Of a stretch of DNA of 64,000 nucleotides, positions 45,221 through 52,459 are shown piece by piece. Made by a program: the position numbers and the translations under genes. The stretch comes from Verrucomicrobiota bacterium (GTDB lineage: Bacteria; Verrucomicrobiota; Verrucomicrobiia; Limisphaerales; J093), in NCBI GenBank assembly GCA_029556615.1, contig JAKQDD010000236.1, positions 124,001 through 188,000 of the forward strand, in the 5' to 3' direction. The notes beneath the pieces were generated by a model that did not search any database, was not told where the DNA came from, and saw only the letters and a program-made list of their open reading frames with translations. The stretch's first letter is position 1; the number at the start of each line of letters is the position of its first letter.

Positions 45221-46801
45221 TCAGGGTGCTGCCCGGTATACGACGGCCTCCCGAAGCAGGATTTCCTTGCCCTGGGACCGCGGATCGGCTGCGTCGACCG
45301 TCACGATACGCACCGTGTGGGGGCCTGGTTTGAGACCGTACGTCTGCCAGAGCACGTTGTCGTGGGTGCGCTCGACGATGTAGGCATCGAGGGGCAGTTT
45401 CTGGCGTTTGCCATCGAGGTAAATCTCCGCCCTGCCGCCCTTCTGGTTCAGGCCGCCGAGGATGGCCAGCGCGACGCCGTCGAAGTGGAGCAGAGCCTCC
45501 GCGCCGGAACCGCTGTGGGAACGGCCGTCCTTGGTCGGCGTCCACGGACCGCTGAAACTCCACTCCGGCGCCGAGCAGGGGATCCGCCGATCCGGGATGC
45601 CGGGCGACCACTGTTCGAGCCGTGGCGCCTTGGGGCGCTGGACTGGGACCTGGACTTCGGAATCGGTGACCCTGCCGCCGGCGTTGCGGATGACGCGGAG
45701 CGCCCGGTTCTCGGTGGACTTGACGATGTCGTTGAACGAGTAGCTCGTGTAATCGAACTTCTGGTCGGCGAGCCCCGGCAATTCGGTCTTGTAGACGTCC
45801 GGGATGCGATCGTAGCCGAGCATGACGCCGAGGACGCCCGCGGCGCTCGAGGGATTGCAGTCGGAATCCTGGCCGCAGCGGGTTGAGATCTCGAGGGTCC
45901 GTCCGAAATCGCCCGCGCCGAACAGCAAGCCGAAGGCGACGTAGGCGCCATTGAGTTTGGCGTCGATGTTGAACGGCGTCTGGAAGCCATCCGGGCAGGG
46001 ATCATCGCGATCCCATTTCTGCTGGACCCAGCTCCAGACGCGCCGCCAGTCCTGCGGAGAGACCCTTGACCAATCGATGAGATCGCGGATGAGGCGGCCG
46101 TACTCGCTCCGGGCGGGGATACAGGCCAAGCCGGCCTCGGCGACGGCCCTCGGGTCGGTCTCGAAGAAGGCGGCGGCATACATCCCGCACACGAACATGC
46201 CGCCGTAGAGGCCATCCCCGTAATTCATGACGCGGCCGACCCGATTGCAGTACCGGTTGGACTCTCGCGGAAGGCCAGGGCACATGAGCCCGATGAAATC
46301 GGCTTCGATCTGGAAATCGATGTCATTGGCGTGGAAGTTGTACTTGGGATGGCCGGACCAGGGGGCTTCGATGCCCTGGTTGAGGGCGCGGCGGGCGCCC
46401 GCGTTGGCGTGCCAGAGATGGTATTGCGAGTCCCGGAAGGCGCGTCCGTAATCCCGGCACGTCGCGTCGAGTCCCAGATCGTCCATCACCTTCGAGAACG
46501 TCATTTCGACGTACAGATCGTCCTGGTGCAGCGTGTTCTCGAGCATGCCGGCTTTCCACTCGAGGGCGCCCTCGAGAATCCTGCCGTTGGATCGGAACTC
46601 GGTTGGCGCGCCGAACGCGACGCCGATCATCTGGCCGGCCCAACCGCCCCGGATCTTGTCGCGCAGCGCGTCGCGGGAGAGCGTCCGGTTCTCGGCTCCG
46701 TTCATGGCCGCGGCACCGACGACACCGCCCGCGAGCAGGAGCGCGAGGAGTGGTCGGACAGGACAATGACGATGACACACCGTGTGTTGCATGGCGGTCA
46801 T
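45221..46801 (-). CDS. Secreted ADP-ribosylglycohydrolase-fold protein with C-terminal beta domain
   Basis: A 526-residue protein with a signal peptide (PVRPLLALLLAGGVVGAAA). The N-terminal two thirds follow the ADP-ribosylglycohydrolase fold: DKIRGGWAGQMIGVAFGAPT, LHQDDLYVEMTF and RCGQDSDCNPSSAAGVLG, with Asp pairs in place for binuclear magnesium. From about residue 390 a beta-rich domain follows (RIPCSAPEWSFSGPWTPTKD ... TVRIVTVDAADPRSQGKE), like a carbohydrate-binding sandwich. ADP-ribose is not expected outside the cytoplasm, so this exported branch probably hydrolyses another glycoside or nucleoside. The start could also be the second Met. Confidence 0.75.
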   Translation of the reverse strand: MTAMQHTVCHRHCPVRPLLALLLAGGVVGAAAMNGAENRTLSRDALRDKIRGGWAGQMIGVAFGAPTEFRSNGRILEGALEWKAGMLENTLHQDDLYVEMTFSKVMDDLGLDATCRDYGRAFRDSQYHLWHANAGARRALNQGIEAPWSGHPKYNFHANDIDFQIEADFIGLMCPGLPRESNRYCNRVGRVMNYGDGLYGGMFVCGMYAAAFFETDPRAVAEAGLACIPARSEYGRLIRDLIDWSRVSPQDWRRVWSWVQQKWDRDDPCPDGFQTPFNIDAKLNGAYVAFGLLFGAGDFGRTLEISTRCGQDSDCNPSSAAGVLGVMLGYDRIPDVYKTELPGLADQKFDYTSYSFNDIVKSTENRALRVIRNAGGRVTDSEVQVPVQRPKAPRLEQWSPGIPDRRIPCSAPEWSFSGPWTPTKDGRSHSGSGAEALLHFDGVALAILGGLNQKGGRAEIYLDGKRQKLPLDAYIVERTHDNVLWQTYGLKPGPHTVRIVTVDAADPRSQGKEILLREAVVYRAAP

Positions 46802-47015
46802 TCTGACGCCGAATGGCCGCGGGAATCAAGCTGGAGAGCAACAAGGAGACAAGGACAGGTGGGTGAGACGAAACTTGACAGCAGAGTCTTGCTTTTGAGA
46901 GTTTGCTTGGCCGCTGATGCCGAGGCCAGCATCCGAGACCATGCGCCGTTGGAGGAAGCCGGCGGCGCTCGAAGCCTTGATACCCAGCGACGTGGGGCGC
47001 TCAAGAGGATGTGAG

Positions 47016-47021
47016 TATGAT
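47016..47021 (+). promoter_or_regulatory. Possible -10 element for tRNA-His
   Basis: TATGAT, five of six matches to the sigma70 -10 consensus, ends seven bases before the first base of tRNA-His. If used, transcription would begin at or next to G1 of the tRNA. No convincing -35 lies 16-18 bases upstream; a TTGACA at 46875-46880 is too far away to pair with it. Confidence 0.3.
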
Positions 47022-47027
47022 CTTTAT

Positions 47028-47103
47028 GCCGGGATAGCTCAATTGGTGGAGCATCAGATTGTGGATCTGAGGGTTACGGGTTCGAGTCCCGTTCCCGGTA
47101 CCA
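47028..47103 (+). tRNA. tRNA-His (anticodon GTG), without encoded G-1
   Basis: A 76-nt tRNA including an encoded CCA. The acceptor stem is GCCGGGA/TCCCGGT with a G1-U72 wobble pair, the D-arm GCTC...GAGC, the anticodon arm TCAGA-TTGTGGA-TCTGA (anticodon GTG for histidine) and the T-arm ACGGG-TTCGAGT-CCCGT. The base before G1 is T and the discriminator is A73. Almost all bacterial tRNA-His instead encode G-1 opposite C73. The A73/no-G-1 type is known mainly from a clade of Alphaproteobacteria. It lies 18 bases upstream of hisS and is probably transcribed with it. Confidence 0.93.
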
Positions 47104-47121
47104 ATTTCACCTGGAGACAAA

Positions 47122-48582
47122 GTGGACAGCTCGGAAGAGAAGAGGAAACGCCTGGTCGCACCGCAGACACTGAAGGGTTTTCGCGACCTGATGCCTGTTG
47201 CGATGATCGCCCGGAACGCGGTTATCGAGAAGATCCGGTCTGTTTACGAGAAGTACGGTTTTGTTCCCATCGACACGCCGGTGCTCGAACACCTCGGCAC
47301 GCTTTTGGGTCCCGGCGGCGAAGAGATCAACAAGGAGCTGTTCCGCCTGGAAAGCCCGGAGCGCGAGCCCATCGCGATGCGTTTCGACCTGACCGTTCCG
47401 TACGCCCGGCTCCTGGCACAGTATCCGGATCAGCTGAAGCTGCCGTTCCGCCGCTACCACGTCGGGCCGGTATTTCGCGCGGACAAGCCCGGTCCGGGTC
47501 GTTTCCGGCAATTCGTCCAGTTCGACATTGACGCCGCGGGTTCCGAATCGGTCGCGGTGGACGCGGAGATTGTGGCGGCGATGGCGGAGGTGATGCGAGC
47601 CTTGGGTCTTGGGAACGGCGAATTCCAGATCCGCATCAACAACCGAAGGCTCGTGGACGCCCTGCTTCTTTGCCAGGGCATTGCGGATGGCGAGACGCAG
47701 AAGCATGTGCTGCGGGTGATTGACAAGCTCCCAAAGGTCGGGGCTGAGAGCGTGCGGAAAGAGCTGGGCGATGGGCGCGTGGATGATTCAGGGGACCCGA
47801 TTCCTGGCGTGGGGCTGTCTGGCGGGGTGATTGAGGATCTGATCCAGTTCATCTCGATCCAAGGCACATCCCGAAAAGAAGTCCTGGATGGGCTGGCCCG
47901 GGTGCTCCCCCAGGGTGCGACCCGCGACGCTGCGCTCGGCGAGATGTCAGAACTGAACGAAGCCCTGGCGAGCCTGCGGGTTGCCGAACATGAAGCGGTC
48001 TTCGATCCAAGCCTGATGCGTGGGCTTGACTACTACACAGGGCCAGTTTTTGAGGCTCATTTGCCTGGCGCGCCACATTTCGGGTCGGTCATGGGTGGTG
48101 GTCGCTACGACCAACTCGTTGCCCGATTCATGGATCAGAGCGTCCCCGCGACCGGTGCCTCCATCGGTCTGGACCGTCTCATGGACGCCCTTGCGCACCT
48201 TGGAAGAATCAGGACGGCGCCCACCACCACGAAGGTCATGGTTCTCTCCCTGCGGGGCGTTCCATCGCGCGAACTCCTTTCCATTGCCCATGACTTGCGC
48301 GATCAGGGGATCCCGACCGAAGTGTTCTTCGCTGGCTCCAACGCCGGTTTCCGGGATCAACTTTCCGCAGCCAACGCCCGGCAGGTGCCCATCGCCGTGA
48401 TTCTTGGCGAGGACGAACTCAAGACGGGCAGAGTCTCGATCAAGGACCTGCGGGTTGGGATGCAGGCGCGTGCTGCCATTCAGAGCCACGAGGAATACAA
48501 GAAGTCCGGCAGGACGGGTCAGGTGACGGTCGCCCGCAACGAATTGGTCCAGACCGTCACGCACCTGCTTTCCGGCCAGTGA
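47122..48582 (+). CDS. hisS: Histidyl-tRNA synthetase of the divergent motif-2 type
   Basis: A 486-residue class II synthetase that charges tRNA-His. Start GTG 47122 is set by GGAG five bases upstream (47113-47116), only nine bases after the tRNA CCA. Motif 2 reads RRYHVGPVFRADKPGPGRFR and QFVQFDID (111-137). The preceding segment is AMRFDLTVPYARLL where the common bacterial enzyme has RPEGT. HisA motif RGLDYYTG is at 300-307, then GGGRYDQLV and ASIGLDRLM, and a C-terminal anticodon-binding domain. The MRFDLT and QFDID wording is that of the eukaryote-like/alphaproteobacterial HisRS lineage, in line with the unusual tRNA. Confidence 0.95.
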   Translation: MDSSEEKRKRLVAPQTLKGFRDLMPVAMIARNAVIEKIRSVYEKYGFVPIDTPVLEHLGTLLGPGGEEINKELFRLESPEREPIAMRFDLTVPYARLLAQYPDQLKLPFRRYHVGPVFRADKPGPGRFRQFVQFDIDAAGSESVAVDAEIVAAMAEVMRALGLGNGEFQIRINNRRLVDALLLCQGIADGETQKHVLRVIDKLPKVGAESVRKELGDGRVDDSGDPIPGVGLSGGVIEDLIQFISIQGTSRKEVLDGLARVLPQGATRDAALGEMSELNEALASLRVAEHEAVFDPSLMRGLDYYTGPVFEAHLPGAPHFGSVMGGGRYDQLVARFMDQSVPATGASIGLDRLMDALAHLGRIRTAPTTTKVMVLSLRGVPSRELLSIAHDLRDQGIPTEVFFAGSNAGFRDQLSAANARQVPIAVILGEDELKTGRVSIKDLRVGMQARAAIQSHEEYKKSGRTGQVTVARNELVQTVTHLLSGQ

Positions 48583-48743
48583 AAGACCCGGAACCCGTCA
48601 GTGACGCGAACGCGCTTGTCTCGGGCTGGGCCGGATTTCGCATCACCGGAACGATGAACCGGAAATCCGGACTCTAGCCCGCATCGATCTGGCGATGAGC
48701 GGCGCCGGTTGTGCGGTGACAGGGATGGTGTGCAACATTCGTC

Positions 48744-48771
48744 TGTAACAAACCCGGTCTCCTGTCATCTA
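48744..48771 (+). promoter_or_regulatory. ECF-type promoter candidate
   Basis: TGTAAC (48744-48749) followed about 15 bases later by GTCATCTA (48764-48771) has the shape of an ECF sigma promoter, with an AAC-type -35 and a TC/TCTA -10. It sits 24 bases before the start of a broken ECF sigma gene, where autoregulated promoters usually lie. The rest of the 48583-48794 gap shows nothing else. Confidence 0.35.
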
Positions 48772-48794
48772 AAGCGTGGTAGAAAGAGCTGTCG

Positions 48795-48974
48795 ATGGAT
48801 CGGGAAACACAATTCAAGAGTATCCTGGAAACGAACCAGGATCGGATCTATCGCTTCTGCTGCTGCTAGATCCGGGACGAAGAGGAGCGGCGGGACGTGT
48901 TCCAGGATGTCCTGCTGCAGATTTGGAAGAGCCTGAAGCAGCTTTGGGAGGCCACCGACCATGAACATGAATGA
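48795..48974 (+). pseudogene. ECF sigma factor, internally deleted and with amber codon 25
   Basis: From ATG 48795 the codons read MDRETQFKSILETNQDRIYR-FCCC, then TAG (48867-48869), then IRDEEERRDVFQDVLLQIWK. This is region 2 of an ECF sigma factor, where relatives have an aromatic residue (Y) in the TAG position. After SLKQ the sequence jumps to a plausible C-terminus (LWEATDHEHE) before TGA, so regions 2.4 to 4 are deleted. Only 59 codons of about 165 remain. The 3' end overlaps the next gene start as in intact sigma/partner pairs. Confidence 0.7.
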
Positions 48975-49683
48975 TTAGAAGAACCGCTGCCAGGCCGTGA
49001 AAGCGCCGGTCATTCCGAGCGGCGGCGTGGATGCTGCCCAACCGGTCAACAGCCTGATCGAACGCGTGAGGGCGCAAGAGGCAAAGGAAGCCCGGCACCT
49101 CAGGAAGGCCCGGCCCCTCTGGCTGATCGCGACGGCGATGTTCCTGTTTGTGTTCGCGGGCCTGCTCTTGCAGCCCTCGGCCACGGTCCGTCCGGCCCGG
49201 TTGGTGTTCTGCGGTGTGCTGGCGGCGGTTTACGTGGTCAACGCCGCACTCCTGGCGCGGAGATTGCGGGCACTTTCGCGGATTGACTACGCGGATTCGC
49301 CCCGTTCGTTCCTGCAGAGCGCCGAGCCCCGGCATCGGTTCATGGGGCCACGGGAGCTCTGGCTGGCGGGGAGCGGTCTGGTCATCCTGGGTGTGGTTAC
49401 CGAGGTCTATGTTGAAGACATGCTGCTTCAACGCTACGTGGCTCCGGAGCATCAGGCGCTAGGGATAGCCGTTTATTGCCTGGGCTACCTGCTGGTGTGC
49501 GCGGCGGGCTTCATGTTCAGCTACCTGAACTGGATGAGGGACACCACACTAGCCTTGGAGATGTTTGACACCCCGACGGGGCAGCGGCTAGAGTCCTCGA
49601 CTTGTGGAATATGTGGCAAAGAGGTCAAGTTTGGTCCCTGCCGTTCCAAACCCGCCCCCCCGCCTCCGAGGACTCTACATTAG
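48961..49683 (+). pseudogene. Four-helix membrane protein (sigma-factor partner), amber at codon 6
   Basis: ATG 48961 overlaps the sigma remnant and reads MNMND, then TAG (48976-48978), then KNRCQAVKAPVIPSGGVDAA. After a soluble N-terminal helix there are four membrane segments: LWLIATAMFLFVFAGLLLQ, LVFCGVLAAVYVVNAALLA, LWLAGSGLVILGVVTEVYV and IAVYCLGYLLVCAAGFMFSY. A shorter product from GTG 48997 (228 residues) is possible. The last about 35 residues (STCGICGKEVKFGPCRSK) overlap an inverted-repeat element and do not look native. It may have been a membrane partner or anti-sigma protein of the adjacent sigma factor, which is inferred from position only. Confidence 0.55.
49589..49677. mobile_element. 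MITE-like inverted-repeat element A (11-bp ends)
   Basis: TAGAGTCCTCG (49589-49599) and CGAGGACTCTA (49667-49677) are perfect inverted repeats, 67 bases apart. Inside, GTTTGG and CCAAAC form a second inverted pair. The unit is 89 bases long, covers the unusual C-terminus of the membrane-protein frame, and is followed three bases later by a second element of similar size. There is no coding capacity. No flanking target duplication could be recognised. Confidence 0.55.
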
Positions 49684-49766
49684 CGAGGCGCGGAAGAGAG
49701 GGTTCGGAAAGGCAGGGAGGTTTCATCGGATCGCGGACTTTGTTAGGTCTGAGGTGCGCCTCGCTA
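49681..49766. mobile_element. MITE-like inverted-repeat element B (TAGCGAGGCGC ends)
   Basis: TAGCGAGGCGC (49681-49691) and GCGCCTCGCTA (49756-49766) are perfect 11-bp inverted repeats bounding 86 bases. The left end supplies the TAG stop of the upstream frame, and the right end lies four bases before the fumarase start. A third copy of the same 11-mer is at 51575-51585. The internal 64 bases have no open frame or recognisable signal. Confidence 0.6.
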
Positions 49767-49770
49767 GGTT

Positions 49771-50667
49771 ATGGTTGGCATGAAGGTGTTGTTGGCTTCC
49801 TTGGTGGAACTCATCCGGCGGACATCGGCGGAGATACCGGATGATGTCCAGAGGTCCATCCTCGAAGCGCTCGAGCGGGAGCAGCGGGGCACGATTGCGG
49901 AGTCGGCGCTTCGGATCATCGAGCGGAACATTGCGTTGGCCCGGGGCAAATCGCAGCCGCTGTGCCAGGATACGGGCAGTATTCTCTTCTATATCGAGCA
50001 TCCGTCCGGGTTCGATCCGATCGAGTTCGAGGAGACGGCGCGGGAGGCGGTGGGGGGGGCGACGCGGGTGGGGTATCTGCGGCAGAATTCGGTTGATTCG
50101 CTCACGGGACGGAACGACGGGACGAATGTGGGGCCGGGGTCGCCGGTCTTTCACTTTCAGGCGGTGCGATCCGGGGGGCTGAGCGTGCGTTTGATATTGA
50201 AGGGGGGCGGGTGTGAGAACGTGGGGGCCCAGTATTCGCTGCCGGACGAGCGGCTGAAGGCGGATCGCGACCTGGAGGGTTGTCGGCGGGTGATCTTGGA
50301 TGCGGTGGTTCAGGCGCAGGGGAAGGGTTGCGGCCCGGGGATTCTGGGGGTGTGCATCGGGGGGGATCGGGCGACGGGCTACGAGCACTCGAAGCGGCAG
50401 TTTCTGCGCCGTTTGGACGATCGGAATCCGGATCCGCGCCTTGACGGACTCGAGCAGGAGGTTTTGGGGACGTCGAACGCGCTGGGGATTGGGCCGATGG
50501 GGTTTGGCGGGCGCACGACGTTGCTGGGGGTGAAGGTGGGGGTGCTGAACCGGTTGCCGGCCTCGTACTTTGTCAGCGTGAGCTACATGTGCTGGGCCTA
50601 CCGGCGGCAGGGTGTGGCGCTGGACGAGTCGGGAGGCATACAACGATGGCTGTATGGTGGCGCTTGA
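49771..50667 (+). CDS. Class I fumarate hydratase, alpha subunit (two-subunit type)
   Basis: A 298-residue [4Fe-4S] hydro-lyase subunit that, with the beta subunit, interconverts fumarate and malate (tartrate dehydratase is the close alternative). Cluster cysteines are in the family places: Cys65 in LCQDTG, Cys148 in KGGGCEN and Cys187 in GKGCGPGILG. VCIGGDRATGYEHSK and GIGPMGFGGRTTLLGVKV complete the pattern. Start 49771 is used, but ATG 49780 gives a more natural N-terminus (MKVLLASLVEL) and cannot be excluded. It lies directly behind inverted-repeat element B. Confidence 0.9.
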   Translation: MVGMKVLLASLVELIRRTSAEIPDDVQRSILEALEREQRGTIAESALRIIERNIALARGKSQPLCQDTGSILFYIEHPSGFDPIEFEETAREAVGGATRVGYLRQNSVDSLTGRNDGTNVGPGSPVFHFQAVRSGGLSVRLILKGGGCENVGAQYSLPDERLKADRDLEGCRRVILDAVVQAQGKGCGPGILGVCIGGDRATGYEHSKRQFLRRLDDRNPDPRLDGLEQEVLGTSNALGIGPMGFGGRTTLLGVKVGVLNRLPASYFVSVSYMCWAYRRQGVALDESGGIQRWLYGGA

Positions 50668-51229
50668 AGCACCGTTCACGGAGGAGAAGATTCGCCGGCT
50701 TCGCGTGGGGGATGCCGTCGAGGTGAGCGGCATTTTGTACACGGGGCGGGATGCCGTGCATCGCCATTTGGCGCACGGCGGGGATTTGCCAGCCGGCGTG
50801 AACCTGCGGGATGGCATCATGTACCATTGCGGACCGGTTGTGCTTCGGGGTGAGACGGGCGAGTGGCGGGTGGTGGCGGCGGGGCCGACCACTTCGGCGC
50901 GGGAGGAGCCGTACCAGGCGGAGATTATCCGGCGGCATGGAGTCCGGGGGGTCATTGGGAAGGGGGGCATGGGGGAGCGCACGCTGGAGGCCTGTCGGGC
51001 GGAAGGCTGCGTGTACCTGCATGCCGTCGGCGGGGCGGCCCAAGTGTTGGCGGAGCAGATCCGGCGGGTTCGCGCGGTGTATTGGCTCGAGGAATTCGGG
51101 TCGCCGGAGGCGATCTGGGAGTTCGAGGTCGAGCGGTTTCCGGTGGTGGTCACGATGGACGCGCACGGCGGCTCGTTGCATCGGGACGTGGCGTTGGCGA
51201 GCGAGGCGGAGTTGCGGAAGCGGCTGTGA
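50654..51229 (+). CDS. Class I fumarate hydratase, beta subunit (two-subunit type)
   Basis: A 191-residue partner of the alpha subunit. ATG 50654 overlaps the alpha gene by 14 bases and gives the expected start MVALEAPFTEEKIRRLRVG; the longer GTG frame upstream is inside the alpha gene. Hallmarks are ILYTGRDAVHRHLAHGG, GIMYHCGPVVL, GPTTSAREEPYQAEII and VIGKGGMGERTLEACR. The separate alpha and beta chains correspond to the two halves of the fused E. coli FumA. The next gene, hypA, starts six bases later. Confidence 0.9.
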   Translation: MVALEAPFTEEKIRRLRVGDAVEVSGILYTGRDAVHRHLAHGGDLPAGVNLRDGIMYHCGPVVLRGETGEWRVVAAGPTTSAREEPYQAEIIRRHGVRGVIGKGGMGERTLEACRAEGCVYLHAVGGAAQVLAEQIRRVRAVYWLEEFGSPEAIWEFEVERFPVVVTMDAHGGSLHRDVALASEAELRKRL

Positions 51230-51235
51230 GGGTGC

Positions 51236-51577
51236 ATGCACGAAGTCGGGATCATTCAGAATGCCGTGGCGATGGCGCTCCAGACAGCGAGGGAATCCGG
51301 GGCTATCAGGGTGCATCGCGTGCGGCTTCGGGTGGGCACGATGAGCGGGGTCGTGCCGGACGCATTGCGTTTCGCCTTCGATCTGGTTTGCCAGGGGACG
51401 GCTGCGGAGGGGGCGGAGCTCGAGATCGAGGAAGTGCCGGCGGCGTGCTGGTGCGCCGCCTGTGCGGCGGAGTTTGTTTGTGAGGATTACATCAACGAAT
51501 GCCCGCGTTGCCACGCCGTGAGCGGCGAGCTGCGTCGCGGTCGGGAACTCGAATTGGCCACGGTGGAGGTTTCCTAG
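51236..51577 (+). CDS. hypA: Hydrogenase nickel-incorporation protein HypA
   Basis: A 113-residue nickel metallochaperone. The N-terminal MHE nickel site is intact (Met1-His2-Glu3), the core strand HRVRLRVGTMSGVVPDAL follows, and the zinc site has its CxxC pairs (CWCAAC and CPRC). The VCEDYINECPRC wording is typical. The stop TAG is the first three bases of a TAGCGAGGCGC repeat (51575-51585). HypA passes nickel to NiFe hydrogenase or urease; neither enzyme is in the window. Confidence 0.92.
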   Translation: MHEVGIIQNAVAMALQTARESGAIRVHRVRLRVGTMSGVVPDALRFAFDLVCQGTAAEGAELEIEEVPAACWCAACAAEFVCEDYINECPRCHAVSGELRRGRELELATVEVS

Positions 51578-51585
51578 CGAGGCGC
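51575..51585 (+). repeat. Third copy of the TAGCGAGGCGC 11-mer
   Basis: The 11-mer is identical to the ends of element B at 49681-49691 and, inverted, at 49756-49766. Here it stands alone after hypA and supplies the hypA stop codon. No partner arm was found before hypB at 51624. Confidence 0.6.
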
Positions 51586-51623
51586 ACGTCACAGAGGACC
51601 AATGAAGGGGCAAGGAACCTGAT

Positions 51624-52409
51624 ATGTGTCGAGAATGCGGCTGTGGAGAGTCGGGGGCGGATGGATTGGCTGGTGACCCCGGCCACGATCACGCGGTGGA
51701 TCACGCGGCGGCGGGGCACCGTGCGGGGGGGGCGGGAGCGCACGAGCCGCATCAGGCTGTTGCGGTGCATCGGTCGCTGCTCGAGAAGAACGAGCGGCTG
51801 GCAGAGCGCAACCGGGGCTATTTCCAGGCGAAAGGCCTCCTGGTGTTGAACGTCGCATCGTCCCCGGGGTCGGGGAAGACCACGCTGATCCAGAGGACGG
51901 CGGAGCGGCTGGCGGGCCGGCTGCGTGTCGGGGTGGTGGTGGGCGATTTGGCGACCGACAACGATGCGGCGCGGCTGCGGTCGTCGGGGATTCCCGTGGT
52001 GCAGATCACGACCGGCACGGTCTGTCATCTCGAAGCGGAGATGGTGTCGCGTGCGGCGGCCCAGCTCGACCTCGATGCGTTGGACCTGTTGATCATCGAG
52101 AACGTGGGGAACCTGGTTTGTCCGGCGTCGTACGACCTGGGGGAAGACCTCCGGGTGGTGTTGCTCTCGACGACCGAGGGGGAGGACAAGCCGCTCAAGT
52201 ATCCGCCGATGTTCCACTCGGCGAACGTGGCGGTTGTGACGAAGACCGATTTGGCGGCGGCGGCCGGCTGGGACCGGGAGCAGGCGATGGCGAACCTGCA
52301 TCGGGTGAGCCATCACGCAATGCTGTTCGAGGTCTCGGCCCGGACGGGCGCGGGGATGGAGGCTTGGTGCGACTTTCTCGTACAACAGCACGCCGCCCGC
52401 CGGAGGTAA
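51624..52409 (+). CDS. hypB: Hydrogenase nickel-incorporation GTPase HypB
   Basis: A 261-residue GTPase. The N-terminal cysteine motif CRECGCG and a histidine-rich stretch (HDHAVDHAAAGHR, HEPHQ) fit the nickel-storing form. The P-loop SPGSGKTT is at 80-87. VVGDLATDNDAARL, the metal-binding GTVCHLEAEM and IIENVGNLVCPAS, and TKTDL of the GTP-binding fold are present. It acts with HypA in nickel delivery. The gap to hypA is 46 bases. The nickel enzyme it serves lies outside this window. Confidence 0.93.
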   Translation: MCRECGCGESGADGLAGDPGHDHAVDHAAAGHRAGGAGAHEPHQAVAVHRSLLEKNERLAERNRGYFQAKGLLVLNVASSPGSGKTTLIQRTAERLAGRLRVGVVVGDLATDNDAARLRSSGIPVVQITTGTVCHLEAEMVSRAAAQLDLDALDLLIIENVGNLVCPASYDLGEDLRVVLLSTTEGEDKPLKYPPMFHSANVAVVTKTDLAAAAGWDREQAMANLHRVSHHAMLFEVSARTGAGMEAWCDFLVQQHAARRR

Positions 52410-52459
52410 CCCGACGGCGGGTTGTGGTCCGGCAGCGTGCCGCGGAGGATCTTGGCCCC

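Noticed and set aside
46875..46880. TTGACA as the -35 box of the tRNA-His promoter
   Set aside because: It is about 135 bases from the candidate -10, and no -10-like sequence lies 16-18 bases after it.
46917..47531. Open frame crossing tRNA-His
   Set aside because: Its translation across the tRNA gives the well-known false AQLVEHQIVDLRVTGSSPVPG string; it is not a gene.
51236..52409. A NiFe hydrogenase cluster
   Set aside because: Only hypA and hypB are found; no structural subunits or hypCDEF lie in the window.
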